Source: Nitrospirota bacterium
GTDB lineage: Bacteria; Nitrospirota; Leptospirillia; Leptospirillales; Leptospirillaceae
Direction: 5' to 3'
Assembly: GCA_021840555.1 (NCBI GenBank)
Contig: JAKBXW010000001.1
Location: 62,001 to 126,000, forward strand
DNA: 64,000 bases
Shown here piece by piece: positions 50,937 to 58,633 of this stretch. A program made the position numbers and the translations under genes. The notes beneath the pieces were generated by a model. It ran no database searches, was not told where the DNA came from, and was given only the letters and a program-made list of their open reading frames with translations. Each line of letters opens with the position of its first letter. Positions within the stretch are counted from its first letter, which is position 1.

Positions 50937-52018
50937 AAAGGTGCATGCGACTTTGGGTCTGGATGCTCCTCCTTCTGGCGGGTATGTTCTCTCAAATGGA
51001 GGGAGACCGGGAGGCTTTCGCCGAGAGAATCGGTGATCTGGCGCGGGTTCAGGGGATGACCGACAACATGCTCGTCGGGTACGGACTCGTGGTCGGACTC
51101 CCGGGAACAGGTGATACGAGCCGGTCTCCGTTCACACGGCAGTCCCTCGTGTCGGCCTTGGCTCGCCTTGGGGTGAATGCCCGTTCATTGGAATCGGCGA
51201 TCAAGGGTCGGAATGTGGCCGCGGTCATGCTGACCGCCCGTCTTTCCCCCTTTCTGAGAAAAGGGGCCCGTTTTTCCGTACGGGTGGCCTCGGTTGGAGA
51301 CGCCACCTCCCTCGAGGGGGGGACATTGCTTCTGGCGACACTCAAGGCCCCAAACGGGCAAATCTATGCCACGGCCCAAGGACCGGTCGACGCGGACACT
51401 CCGGGTCGCATCGGGGAGAGAGTCCGGAAGGCGGACCCTCCCGAAGGGAAAAGAACGAGCGGGATGGTTCTCCAGGGAGGTCTCGTGGTCCGGGGCGTTC
51501 CGGTTCCCTTCAACGGCCGGCATCACCTGTGGATCAGTCTGGACAAGGAGAACTTCACGACTGCCGCAAGGATCGCCCGGGCCATCAATGCCGCAATGGG
51601 AGGAAGGCCGGCGGTTGCCCAGGACGGGCGGAGCGTTCAGCTCACGATACCCGAGGAGTCACGCGGGGATGTCGTGGGATATATGGCCCGCATTCTGAAT
51701 CTTCCGGTTACGCCCGACCAGGCCCCGGTTGTCGTCATCAACCAGCAAAGCGGAACGATCGTGATCGGAAGGGGTGTGGAGGTGTCGGAATGCGCGGTCA
51801 GCCACCGCGACCTCTCGGTGGTCGTGACGGGAAAGCGGGTGGTCGCACCCAAGAGGGATCGCAGTATTCCGCTGACTTATGTTCCCAGAACGGTGACCCT
51901 GCGATCGTTGGTGGCGGCGCTCTCCTCTCTGGGAACCCGGACGGAGGACATGATCGCGATTCTTGAGGCGCTCAAGGCCTCGGGAGCCCTTGAGGCTGAA
52001 ATCCGGATCGTGGGTTAG
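50933..52018 (+). CDS. flgI: Flagellar P-ring protein FlgI
   Basis: A 361-residue periplasmic ring protein with a signal peptide (about residues 1-30). RIGDLARVQGMTDNMLVGYGLVVGLPGTGD (in parts), SVLTRLG-like SALARLGVN, and NQQSGTIVIGRGVEVSECAVSH are family signatures. The ATG overlaps the flgH stop by four bases. Confidence 0.95.
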   Translation: MKRCMRLWVWMLLLLAGMFSQMEGDREAFAERIGDLARVQGMTDNMLVGYGLVVGLPGTGDTSRSPFTRQSLVSALARLGVNARSLESAIKGRNVAAVMLTARLSPFLRKGARFSVRVASVGDATSLEGGTLLLATLKAPNGQIYATAQGPVDADTPGRIGERVRKADPPEGKRTSGMVLQGGLVVRGVPVPFNGRHHLWISLDKENFTTAARIARAINAAMGGRPAVAQDGRSVQLTIPEESRGDVVGYMARILNLPVTPDQAPVVVINQQSGTIVIGRGVEVSECAVSHRDLSVVVTGKRVVAPKRDRSIPLTYVPRTVTLRSLVAALSSLGTRTEDMIAILEALKASGALEAEIRIVG

Positions 52019-52027
52019 GAGGAGTCG

Positions 52028-52396
52028 ATGCAAGATGAAAACGTCTCCGGAATCCGTGTCGGGAGCGGGGAAATCGTATCTCCCGGGAGCAGGGTCCGGG
52101 AAGGGGGCCGGATCGACCCTCTCATGAAGGCGGCCCGGAAGTTTGAGGCGATGGTCGTGGAAGGGATGGTCCGGGAGATGTGGAAGACCATTCCGGTTTC
52201 GCGAGAGGAAAGCGGTTCCCCCGGCCTTTCCCTTGCACAGCAACTGTATCAGAAGGAGTTGTCGAAAGACCTGGTGGGCGCGGGAGGGTTCGGACTGGCC
52301 CGGCAGATCGTCGAAGACACCCGGAAAGGCGAGAAATTGCCGGAGAGGCCGCCTCAGGAGCCGATCCGTCCGACCGTCTTGTCCGTCACCGTATAG
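52028..52396 (+). CDS. flgJ: Rod-binding protein FlgJ, N-terminal-domain-only form
   Basis: A 122-residue protein with just the rod-cap domain (MKAARKFEAMVVEGMVREMWKT, LAQQLYQKELSKDLVGAGG in parts). The muramidase domain of gamma-proteobacterial FlgJ is absent, so another enzyme must open the peptidoglycan. AGGAG precedes the ATG. It lies nine bases after flgI and ten before flagellin 1. Confidence 0.85.
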   Translation: MQDENVSGIRVGSGEIVSPGSRVREGGRIDPLMKAARKFEAMVVEGMVREMWKTIPVSREESGSPGLSLAQQLYQKELSKDLVGAGGFGLARQIVEDTRKGEKLPERPPQEPIRPTVLSVTV

Positions 52397-52406
52397 GAGG
52401 GAAATC

Positions 52407-53267
52407 ATGAGTGGATTGGTCATCAACACCAACGCGGCCTCCCTGGGCGCGCAATACAACCTGAACGAGACACAGAACCGGATCAACCAGACCATCAACC
52501 GCCTGTCCTCCGGCTATCGGGTCAATGCTCCGGCGGATGACCCGGCGGGATACGCCATCGGCCAGGTCATGACCGCCTACATGAAATCCGTCCAGCAGGC
52601 CGTCCGGAACGCCAACGACGGAGCCAACCTGATCCAGACGATCGGAGGGGCGCTGCTGACCGACAACGAAATTCTCATCAAGATGCGATCCCTGGCCATT
52701 CAGGCGGCGAACGGAACCTACAGCCCCACGGATCTGTCGACTCTTCAGAACGAGTACCAGAACCTCATGAGCGAAATCAACCGGATCGCGAAGGTCGCCA
52801 ATTTCAACGGCCGGAAGGTGCTCGACGGAAGTCTCGAAAACGGCCTCACCTTCCAGGTCGATGTGGGAACGCAGGGGGAGAACCGGCTCGTCATCGCCGT
52901 TCCTTCCATCAGCAGCGATGTTCTGGGGCTTTATAACGGAAGCACCCTGATCATGCCCTTGGGAATGACCTCGGTGATCAACGGCGACATGGCTCTTTCG
53001 GCCATCTCCGCCATCGACGGAGCCCTCGACGAGCTGAACCGGATCCAGGGAACCCTCGGGGCTTTCCAGCAGCGCATGACCTGGACCATACGGAACCTGA
53101 ATACCGCCCTGGTGAATATCGCCGCCACCAAGTCCCAGATCAAGGACGCGAACTTCGCCAAGGAAACCTCCCGTTTTGTCCGGGACCGTATCCTTCAGCA
53201 GTCCGGAACCGCCGTTCTGGCCCAGGCAAACCAGATTCCCCAGGCGGCGATCAAGCTGATACCGTAG
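52407..53267 (+). CDS. fliC: Flagellin 1, in the rod/ring operon
   Basis: A 286-residue flagellin made almost only of the D0/D1 helices. The N-terminal part has LNETQNRINQTINRLSSGYRV and DDPAGYAIGQVM, and the C-terminal part WTIRNLNTALVNIAATKSQI and SGTAVLAQANQIPQAAIKLI. The central variable region is only about 50 residues. ATG 52407 has AGGAGG six bases upstream. It sits ten bases after flgJ with no promoter or terminator between, so it is probably co-transcribed from the flgF sigma-54 promoter. Confidence 0.93.
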   Translation: MSGLVINTNAASLGAQYNLNETQNRINQTINRLSSGYRVNAPADDPAGYAIGQVMTAYMKSVQQAVRNANDGANLIQTIGGALLTDNEILIKMRSLAIQAANGTYSPTDLSTLQNEYQNLMSEINRIAKVANFNGRKVLDGSLENGLTFQVDVGTQGENRLVIAVPSISSDVLGLYNGSTLIMPLGMTSVINGDMALSAISAIDGALDELNRIQGTLGAFQQRMTWTIRNLNTALVNIAATKSQIKDANFAKETSRFVRDRILQQSGTAVLAQANQIPQAAIKLIP

Positions 53268-53300
53268 AGACGGACAATGGATTTGGGACTTTGACCCTGC

Positions 53301-53328
53301 TAAAGTCTGAAGTGTGAACTGCCGATAA
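53301..53328 (+). promoter_or_regulatory. Sigma-28 promoter of flgM-flgN-flgK-flgL-csrA::fliW
   Basis: TAAAGTCT (53301-53308) and a perfect GCCGATAA (53321-53328), with 16 bases between TAAA and the -10 (15 is usual). It lies 44 bases before the flgM ATG. Autogenous FliA control of flgM is common. Confidence 0.85.
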
Positions 53329-53371
53329 ATGACTTGAGGGATTCTGTTTTCCGAATTCATGGAGGATCAGG

Positions 53372-53716
53372 ATGAGCGACCCAAAGGTGACGCCGTCGGG
53401 ATCGGCCCGGATACCGGACCGCCCCGAAAAGCTGTCGAAGAAGGCGGTCGTCGGAGAAGTCGACAATGAAAGCAGGAAGTCTCCGGCTCCGGTGGCTCGG
53501 ATCGTGGAGTCAGACGTGTTGGAGATCTCGGGGCCTGCCCGGCAGGTGGCCCGCTTGCGGGAGGAGATTTCCAAGGTGCCTGATGTGCGTGAGGAGCGGA
53601 TCGCCGAGTTGCGCGAACAGATCAGGAACGGAAGCTATTCGGTTCCGTCGCAGGAGGTGGCGAAGAAGATGATCGCCTGGGGCAAGGATCACGGAGGCGT
53701 CCCCTCCGGCTCCTGA
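53372..53716 (+). CDS. flgM: Anti-sigma-28 factor FlgM
   Basis: A 114-residue protein. The C-terminal half (SDVLEISGPARQVARLREEI, PDVREERIAELREQIRNGSY, SQEVAKKMI) is the sigma-binding helical region of FlgM. The N-terminal half is disordered, as is required for export through the completed hook. It inhibits FliA until it is secreted. Confidence 0.92.
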   Translation: MSDPKVTPSGSARIPDRPEKLSKKAVVGEVDNESRKSPAPVARIVESDVLEISGPARQVARLREEISKVPDVREERIAELREQIRNGSYSVPSQEVAKKMIAWGKDHGGVPSGS

Positions 53717-53738
53717 AGGACCGGAAAGGATTCGGATC

Positions 53739-54176
53739 ATGGACAGACATGACACAGGTTCTTCTGAACAGGAGGAAAAGGGAGGGGCAAGAAGGGAGGC
53801 TCTTTCCGAGCTCTCCCATCTCGTGACCGTCCTCGAGAGGGAGAGGGATCTCCTGGTCGCCGGGGACTGGGAGCGACTCGATGCCGTCCTCGAGGAAAAG
53901 GACCGGAGATCCCGCCGTCTGGGAGAACTTATGTCAAGTCTGCCCACAGAGGAATTCGACATCTCTGCCGGAGAAGAGCCGACTCTTCGCGGTCTCCTCA
54001 CCCATCTCTCCGAGCTCGCGTCCGTCAATCTTGTCCTGGCCCGGGAGTCCTCCCTGATGGTCGAGCAAGTCTTGCGGGAAATTGCGCTCGAGGCGGAAGG
54101 AGGGGGAACCTACGGCGCGAGCGGCGAGGTCGGGGCGACGCGCCCGGCTCCCGCCATGGTTTCGACCCGGGGCTAG
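53739..54176 (+). CDS. flgN: FlgN-like chaperone for FlgK and FlgL
   Basis: A 145-residue helical protein (LSHLVTVLERERDLLVAGDW, LDAVLEEKDRRSRRLGEL, LVLARESSLMVEQVLREI) with the FlgN coiled-coil pattern. It stands between flgM and flgK, the usual place. The C-terminal 30 residues are Gly/Ala-rich. It escorts hook-associated proteins to FlhA. Confidence 0.82.
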   Translation: MDRHDTGSSEQEEKGGARREALSELSHLVTVLERERDLLVAGDWERLDAVLEEKDRRSRRLGELMSSLPTEEFDISAGEEPTLRGLLTHLSELASVNLVLARESSLMVEQVLREIALEAEGGGTYGASGEVGATRPAPAMVSTRG

Positions 54177-54206
54177 GTTCGGTCCTGAAGATCCTGGAGG
54201 GAAACA

Positions 54207-55886
54207 ATGTCGGGCATTATCGGGGTCATGAACATCGGGCAGTCCGGGGTTGAGGCCAACGAGGCGGCCCTCAAGACGGCCGGCCACAATCTCTCGAATG
54301 TCAACACGCCCGGATACTCCCGGGAACGCGTCATTTTCGAGCAGCATGTCCCGGACAGGAGCCATCCAGGCATGATGGGAGCCGGGGTCGACGCGCGCCG
54401 GATCCGGCGCGTGGTCAATCACTTTCTGGAAAACCAGTCGATCCGCCAGAAGACGACTCTCGGCTTCTGGGAATCTTCCCGTACCTCTTTGGGAGAGATC
54501 GATTCCTACTACTTCCATGCCCAGTCCGAGGGACTGTCCCGGGATCTGTCCCGTTTTTTCAACCATTGGGAGACGGTGGCCAACCATCCGGCCGACCGGG
54601 CGGCCCGCTCCACTCTGGTGAGCTACGGACGAAACCTTGGCCAGGATTTTCATCAGATGACCGCTCTCTATGCCGAAGCCAGAAACCGTCTCGGACACCA
54701 GATCGAGGACCAGGTCACCAAGATCAATGCCCGGATCGCCCGGATCGCCGATCTGAATCACAGCATTCTGGCGGCCAGGGGGCGGGGGGAGGACCCTAAC
54801 ACCTTTCTCGACGAACGCACCCGTCTGGCGACGGAGGTTTCCCGTCTCACGAACGCTCATTTTTTCCTTGACAAGGACGGCTCCCTGAACCTTCATCTGG
54901 GGGGGCAGTCGGCTTTTTCGGCAGAGAAGGTCGGTCACATGACGGCTGTGTTCGATCCCGTTCACGACCGTTACCGGATCGAACTCGCCCCTCCCTCACA
55001 TTCCGGTCCTCCCATCGACATCACCGACCGTGTCCGGGGGGGGACGCTCGGGGGCTATCTCGACGTCCGGGATCACAAGATGAAGGCGATGCAGCACCAT
55101 CTCGACCTTCTGGCCTATCAGCTGGTGAACAGCGTCAATGCGATCCACGCGCAGGGCTTTGGACTGTCAGGGCAGACTGGAGTCAATTTTTTTCATCCGA
55201 CAGTAGACGTGGCCCGGACGAAGGGGGAGGGAACGGGGGCGCTCGTCGCGAACGTCGAGGATGCGGCCGCGGTCCTGCCGGCGGTGGATGTCGAGGTCGA
55301 TGCGACCGGAGTGAAGGTTTTCTCCCACGCCGATCACGTTCTGCTTGGAAGCGGCTCCGTGACGGATGGCGTGGGGCAGGTTTCCGCCGGAGGATACGCC
55401 ATTCGGGTTCTGGCACCCAAAAAGGGATCGGAGAGTTTTCTCGTCTCGGGAGGAGGTCATGTGGACGGAGCCGCCCTCCATATGGATGTCGGGCCCATCA
55501 CCGCGGATGACATCGCCGCCGCCCAGTCCCCCGCAACCCCCGGAAAGAACGAGGGGGACAATGCGAATGCCCACCAGATCTTTTATCTGTCCCAGAAGCA
55601 TCTCCGCTTTCCGGGGGAGGACGAGCCTTCCTCGATCTACGAATACTACGCCTCCGGAGTGGCCCGCGTCGGCGCCTGGGCCCGACAGGCCCGTCTGAAC
55701 GACAAGGCCCAGGTCGCGATTTCCCAGAGTCTGGAAAATCAGAGGCTCTCCGTCTCGGGTGTGTCGATCGCCAACGAGTCGGCGAAGATTATTCGTTTCG
55801 AAAAGGCCTATCAGGCTTCGGCCAACCTCATTCAGATGGTGAACAGGCTTCTCGACACCCTCGTACGTCTTCCCAACAGCGGCTGA
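54207..55886 (+). CDS. flgK: Flagellar hook-associated protein 1, FlgK
   Basis: A 559-residue junction protein. The N-terminal motif KTAGHNLSNVNTPGYSRERV and the C-terminal SGVSIANESAKIIRFEKAYQASANLIQMVN (in parts) are diagnostic. GGAGGG precedes the ATG. FlgK connects hook to filament with FlgL, encoded 11 bases later. Confidence 0.94.
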   Translation: MSGIIGVMNIGQSGVEANEAALKTAGHNLSNVNTPGYSRERVIFEQHVPDRSHPGMMGAGVDARRIRRVVNHFLENQSIRQKTTLGFWESSRTSLGEIDSYYFHAQSEGLSRDLSRFFNHWETVANHPADRAARSTLVSYGRNLGQDFHQMTALYAEARNRLGHQIEDQVTKINARIARIADLNHSILAARGRGEDPNTFLDERTRLATEVSRLTNAHFFLDKDGSLNLHLGGQSAFSAEKVGHMTAVFDPVHDRYRIELAPPSHSGPPIDITDRVRGGTLGGYLDVRDHKMKAMQHHLDLLAYQLVNSVNAIHAQGFGLSGQTGVNFFHPTVDVARTKGEGTGALVANVEDAAAVLPAVDVEVDATGVKVFSHADHVLLGSGSVTDGVGQVSAGGYAIRVLAPKKGSESFLVSGGGHVDGAALHMDVGPITADDIAAAQSPATPGKNEGDNANAHQIFYLSQKHLRFPGEDEPSSIYEYYASGVARVGAWARQARLNDKAQVAISQSLENQRLSVSGVSIANESAKIIRFEKAYQASANLIQMVNRLLDTLVRLPNSG

Positions 55887-55897
55887 AAGGGGGCGCG

Positions 55898-56836
55898 ATG
55901 ATTCGGGTCACGGGACTCATGACTGATCGCTCCCTCATGGCGAACCACGATCGGGCGACGGAAAATCTCTACGAATCCGAACGCCAGGTCTCTTCCGGGA
56001 AACGGGCCGACACGCCGGGGGACGCTCCCGAGGCGATGAGCGAGGTTCTCCGCATCAACCGTTCCCTTGCTGTCACGGGGCAGATTATTCAGAACGCCCG
56101 GGAAGGGGCGAGCCGGATCTCCCTGATGGAAAGCATCCTGACCCAGATCGACAATGTGATGATCCGGGCCAAGGGACTGGCCATCCGCCAGGCGAACGGC
56201 ACGATGGATGCCGAGGACCGGAGGATCGCCGCCGAGGAGGCGGCCCGTCTGCTCGAACAGACGGTGGCGCTGGCCAATACCCGCGGCGGGGAGCAGTATC
56301 TCTTCGGTGGAACCAACATCAGCATTCCTCCCTTCCTGCTCGGGGATCCCCGGAAGGATCCCTATGTGGTCTCCTACCAGGGAAACCACAAAAGCTCGAC
56401 GATTCAGCAGGGATTCACCCCCAGCTTCCGACAGGCCGGGCTCATGCGGACGACCGTGTCCGGAGACGAAGTGCTGGGGGATTCGAAAAAGAACCCCGAC
56501 GGGCCTCTCGCCTTTCCCGCCCTCCGCCGTTTTGTCCTGGGTCTCAGGAACAACGACGAAACTGCCATCCACAACGCCATCGGAGAACTCGACATGGCGG
56601 TGCGCTCGATCTCCGAACGCTCGGCCGTTCTGGGGACCTACGAGCGCTCCCTCCGAAGCACCATCGCGAGACTCGAGAAATACCGGACCGATCTCAAGGT
56701 TCTGCGGAGCGAAACGGAGGATGTGGATATTCCCAAGGCCGCGTCGCGCATGGCCCTGTCCCAGAACCTGCTCGAGGTGTCGGCCAAGGCCAGCCGGAAC
56801 ATCCTCCAGAATGTGCAGAATGTTCTCTTCCATTGA
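55898..56836 (+). CDS. flgL: Flagellar hook-associated protein 3, FlgL
   Basis: A 312-residue junction protein with flagellin-like termini: MADNHD-type N terminus (LMANHDRATENLYESERQVSSGKR in parts) and RSETEDVDIPKAASRMALSQNLL at the end (in parts). AAAGGGGG precedes the ATG. Its stop is 30 bases before the csrA ATT start and in the same frame. Confidence 0.93.
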   Translation: MIRVTGLMTDRSLMANHDRATENLYESERQVSSGKRADTPGDAPEAMSEVLRINRSLAVTGQIIQNAREGASRISLMESILTQIDNVMIRAKGLAIRQANGTMDAEDRRIAAEEAARLLEQTVALANTRGGEQYLFGGTNISIPPFLLGDPRKDPYVVSYQGNHKSSTIQQGFTPSFRQAGLMRTTVSGDEVLGDSKKNPDGPLAFPALRRFVLGLRNNDETAIHNAIGELDMAVRSISERSAVLGTYERSLRSTIARLEKYRTDLKVLRSETEDVDIPKAASRMALSQNLLEVSAKASRNILQNVQNVLFH

Positions 56837-56866
56837 TCGGGCTGTTCAAGCGAGAGGGGGCTTCCC

Positions 56867-57568
56867 ATTCTTATTCTGACGCGTAAGATCGGCGAAGGGA
56901 TCCGGATCGGTTCCTCGGTCCACATCGTTGTTCTGGAGGTGAAGGGGGGCGCCGTGCGGATCGGGATCGAGGCGCCGGAGGGAGTTCTCATCCACAGGGA
57001 TGAAGTCCTGGCACGGATCATGGAGGAAAACCGGAAGGCGACCGGAACCTCCCGCGACAAGGTGGAGGGAGAGACCCTGTTGCCGGCGTCTTCCGGAGGA
57101 AAGTCCATGAAGGTCTTCGACACAAAGCGTTTCGGCAAGATTCCTGTGGAGGACGAGCGGATCATCATCTTCCCCGACGGCCTTCTGGGATTCCCCGCGT
57201 CTCGGCGGTTCGTTCTTCTCGAGACGGCCGAAAACGGAATTTTTTACTGGCTTCAGTCCCTCGATGATCCGGGGCTTGCCTTCGTGGTCATCGATCCGGT
57301 CCATCTGATCCCCGACTACAAGGATCGGCTTGTTCTTTCGGAATGGGACCGGGAGTTTTTCGATCCCGAAATGCCGTCCAGCCTCCACGCCCTGGCGATC
57401 GTCACCTTTCCCGAGACTGGCGAGGCGGGGGCCACGGCGAATCTCCAGGGGCCCCTTCTCGTCCGGGAGAGCGACCGTCTGGGCCGGCAGGTCGTTTTGG
57501 CCGAGTCCGACGCCTGGCTTCGCATGCCGGTCTTTCTTCCGGAAGGGAAAGGCGGGGAGACCTCCTAA
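56867..57568 (+). CDS. csrA-fliW: CsrA-FliW fusion protein with an ATT start codon
   Basis: One 233-residue frame. Residues 1-60 are complete CsrA: (I/M)LILTRKIGEG, VLEVKGGAVRIGIEAPEGV and the RNA-binding R44 in IHRDEV. Residues 61-80 form a hydrophilic linker. Residues 81-233 are complete FliW (IIIFPDGLLGFPASRRFVLL, YWLQSLDDPGLAFVVIDP, LVLSEWDREFF). No stop separates them. CsrA aligns from ATT 56867, which has GAGGGGG six bases upstream; no ATG, GTG or TTG lies between the flgL stop and this point, and the first downstream GTG (56939) would delete a third of CsrA. FliW is the protein antagonist of CsrA; CsrA represses flagellin translation. An ATT caused by sequencing error is possible. Confidence 0.85.
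   Translation: MLILTRKIGEGIRIGSSVHIVVLEVKGGAVRIGIEAPEGVLIHRDEVLARIMEENRKATGTSRDKVEGETLLPASSGGKSMKVFDTKRFGKIPVEDERIIIFPDGLLGFPASRRFVLLETAENGIFYWLQSLDDPGLAFVVIDPVHLIPDYKDRLVLSEWDREFFDPEMPSSLHALAIVTFPETGEAGATANLQGPLLVRESDRLGRQVVLAESDAWLRMPVFLPEGKGGETS
57095..57109 (+). promoter_or_regulatory. Strong internal ribosome-binding site for stand-alone FliW
   Basis: GGAGGA (57095-57100), six bases, then ATG (57107-57109) inside the CsrA-FliW frame, exactly at the usual FliW N terminus (MKVFDTKRFG). It is a better initiation site than the ATT used for CsrA. Confidence 0.75.
57107..57568 (+). CDS. fliW: FliW as a possible separate product from the internal start
   Basis: Initiation at ATG 57107 would give 153 residues, the normal full length of FliW, free of CsrA. 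The cell could then make both the fusion (from the weak ATT) and excess FliW. FliW binds flagellin and CsrA alternately and so couples flagellin translation to assembly. The sequence shows only the potential; which products exist must be tested. Confidence 0.65.
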   Translation: MKVFDTKRFGKIPVEDERIIIFPDGLLGFPASRRFVLLETAENGIFYWLQSLDDPGLAFVVIDPVHLIPDYKDRLVLSEWDREFFDPEMPSSLHALAIVTFPETGEAGATANLQGPLLVRESDRLGRQVVLAESDAWLRMPVFLPEGKGGETS

Positions 57569-57592
57569 AGTTTTCCGGCATCCTGCCGATGA
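57566..57592 (+). promoter_or_regulatory. Sigma-28 promoter of flagellin 2
   Basis: TAAAGTTT (57566-57573), exactly 11 bases, then GCCGATGA (57585-57592), one base from the FliA consensus GCCGATAA. It is the best sigma-28 match in the window. The TAA at its left edge is the fliW stop codon. Start near 57599 gives a leader of about 90 bases. Confidence 0.93.
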
Positions 57593-57601
57593 GATCCTTG
57601 G

Positions 57602-57684
57602 AACGGTGAGGACCGTTGTCCCGGTTGAGTCGCCGGGTGACCAAGGACAAGGCCAGGGATGAGGCCGGAATAACCCAAGGAGGG
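57602..57684 (+). promoter_or_regulatory. Flagellin 2 leader with candidate CsrA-binding hairpins
   Basis: Three hairpins in the transcript leader: AACGGT/ACCGTT with loop GAGG (57602-57617); CCCGG/CCGGG (57620-57637); and GGCC-AGGGATGA-GGCC (57651-57666). The last loop contains AGGGATG, matching the core ARGGAUG of CsrA sites. The Shine-Dalgarno AAGGAGGG (57677-57684) also contains GGA. A looped GGA site plus a GGA in the ribosome-binding site is the layout of the CsrA-repressed hag leader in Bacillus. Confidence 0.6.
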
Positions 57685-57688
57685 TATC

Positions 57689-58516
57689 ATGAGCGGTTTG
57701 ATCATCAACGACAACATGGCATCGCTGAATGCCCAGTACAATCTGAACGAGACCCAGCGCGCCCTGAACAAGCACATTAACCGGCTCTCCTCAGGGTACC
57801 GCGTGAACACCCCCGCGGACGATCCTGCCGGCTATTCGATCTCCCAGCGCATGGGCGGTCAGATCAAGTCCTATGCGGCGGCCATCCGGAACGCCAATGA
57901 CGGATCGAGCCTTCTGCAGACGGCGAACGGGGCCCTTCAGACCGACAACACCATCATCCTGAAGATGCGCCAGCTGGCCATCGAGGCGGCCAACAGCACC
58001 TATTCGCCGAAGGACCTCAAGGTTCTGAACCAGGAGTACCAGCACCTCAAGTCGGAAATCACCCGTATCGCGAAGGTGACCGACTTCAACGGGATGAAGC
58101 TTCTGGACGGAAGCCATTCGGACTTCAAGTTCCATGTCGGTATCTACACGACCTTCAGCGACAGGCTGCATGTGAGGATCGGAAAGGTGGATGCCGGCGA
58201 GCTGGGAATCAACGGAACGGACATTTTAAACCGCAACGATGCCAAACATTCGGTGGACCAGCTCGACAAGGCTCTCGACCGGATCAACGAGCTGCAGGGC
58301 AACATCGGTGCCATCCAGGACCGGATGGAATGGACGATCCGGAACCTGAACACCGCAACCACCAACGTCCAGGCGAGCCGGGCCGGAATTCGCGACGTGG
58401 ATTTCGCCGGAGAAACCGCCAAGTTCACAAAGAGACAGATCCTGTCCCAGTCGGGCGCGGCCGTGCTGGCGCAGGCGAACCTCATCCCGCAGGCAGCCAT
58501 CAAGCTGCTCCCTTAG
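57689..58516 (+). CDS. fliC: Flagellin 2, under sigma-28 control
   Basis: A 275-residue D0/D1-only flagellin, related to flagellin 1 over both ends (LNETQRALNKHINRLSSGYRV, DDPAGYSISQRM; WTIRNLNTATTNVQASRAGI, SGAAVLAQANLIPQAAIKLL). The middle is about 40 residues and carries no outer domains. AAGGAGGG lies four bases before the ATG. It has its own promoter and a double terminator, so it is monocistronic and probably the main filament subunit. Confidence 0.95.
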   Translation: MSGLIINDNMASLNAQYNLNETQRALNKHINRLSSGYRVNTPADDPAGYSISQRMGGQIKSYAAAIRNANDGSSLLQTANGALQTDNTIILKMRQLAIEAANSTYSPKDLKVLNQEYQHLKSEITRIAKVTDFNGMKLLDGSHSDFKFHVGIYTTFSDRLHVRIGKVDAGELGINGTDILNRNDAKHSVDQLDKALDRINELQGNIGAIQDRMEWTIRNLNTATTNVQASRAGIRDVDFAGETAKFTKRQILSQSGAAVLAQANLIPQAAIKLLP

Positions 58517-58518
58517 CC

Positions 58519-58565
58519 AGGCCCGCCCGCCGGGCCTAGGGACTGGCCGGCCTGGTGCCGGCCAG
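58519..58565 (+). terminator. Tandem-hairpin terminator after flagellin 2
   Basis: AGGCCCG/CGGGCCT (58519-58537) is followed by CTGGCCGGC/GCCGGCCAG (58543-58565) with a five-base loop. The tail is CCCTATTTGTTCT, only partly T-rich. Two GC-rich stems right after the stop codon also would protect the mRNA 3' end. Confidence 0.75.
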
Positions 58566-58633
58566 CCCTATTTGTTCTGATGCGGGTTCCGTTTAGTGTG
58601 GATGGGTTTTCGGAGCGATAGCCGGAGGTCATT

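Noticed and set aside
58594-58620. Possible sigma-28 promoter before fliD (TAGTGTGG-N11-GAGCGATA)
   Set aside because: Both elements match weakly, and the predicted start would fall inside the GGAGG ribosome-binding site of fliD.
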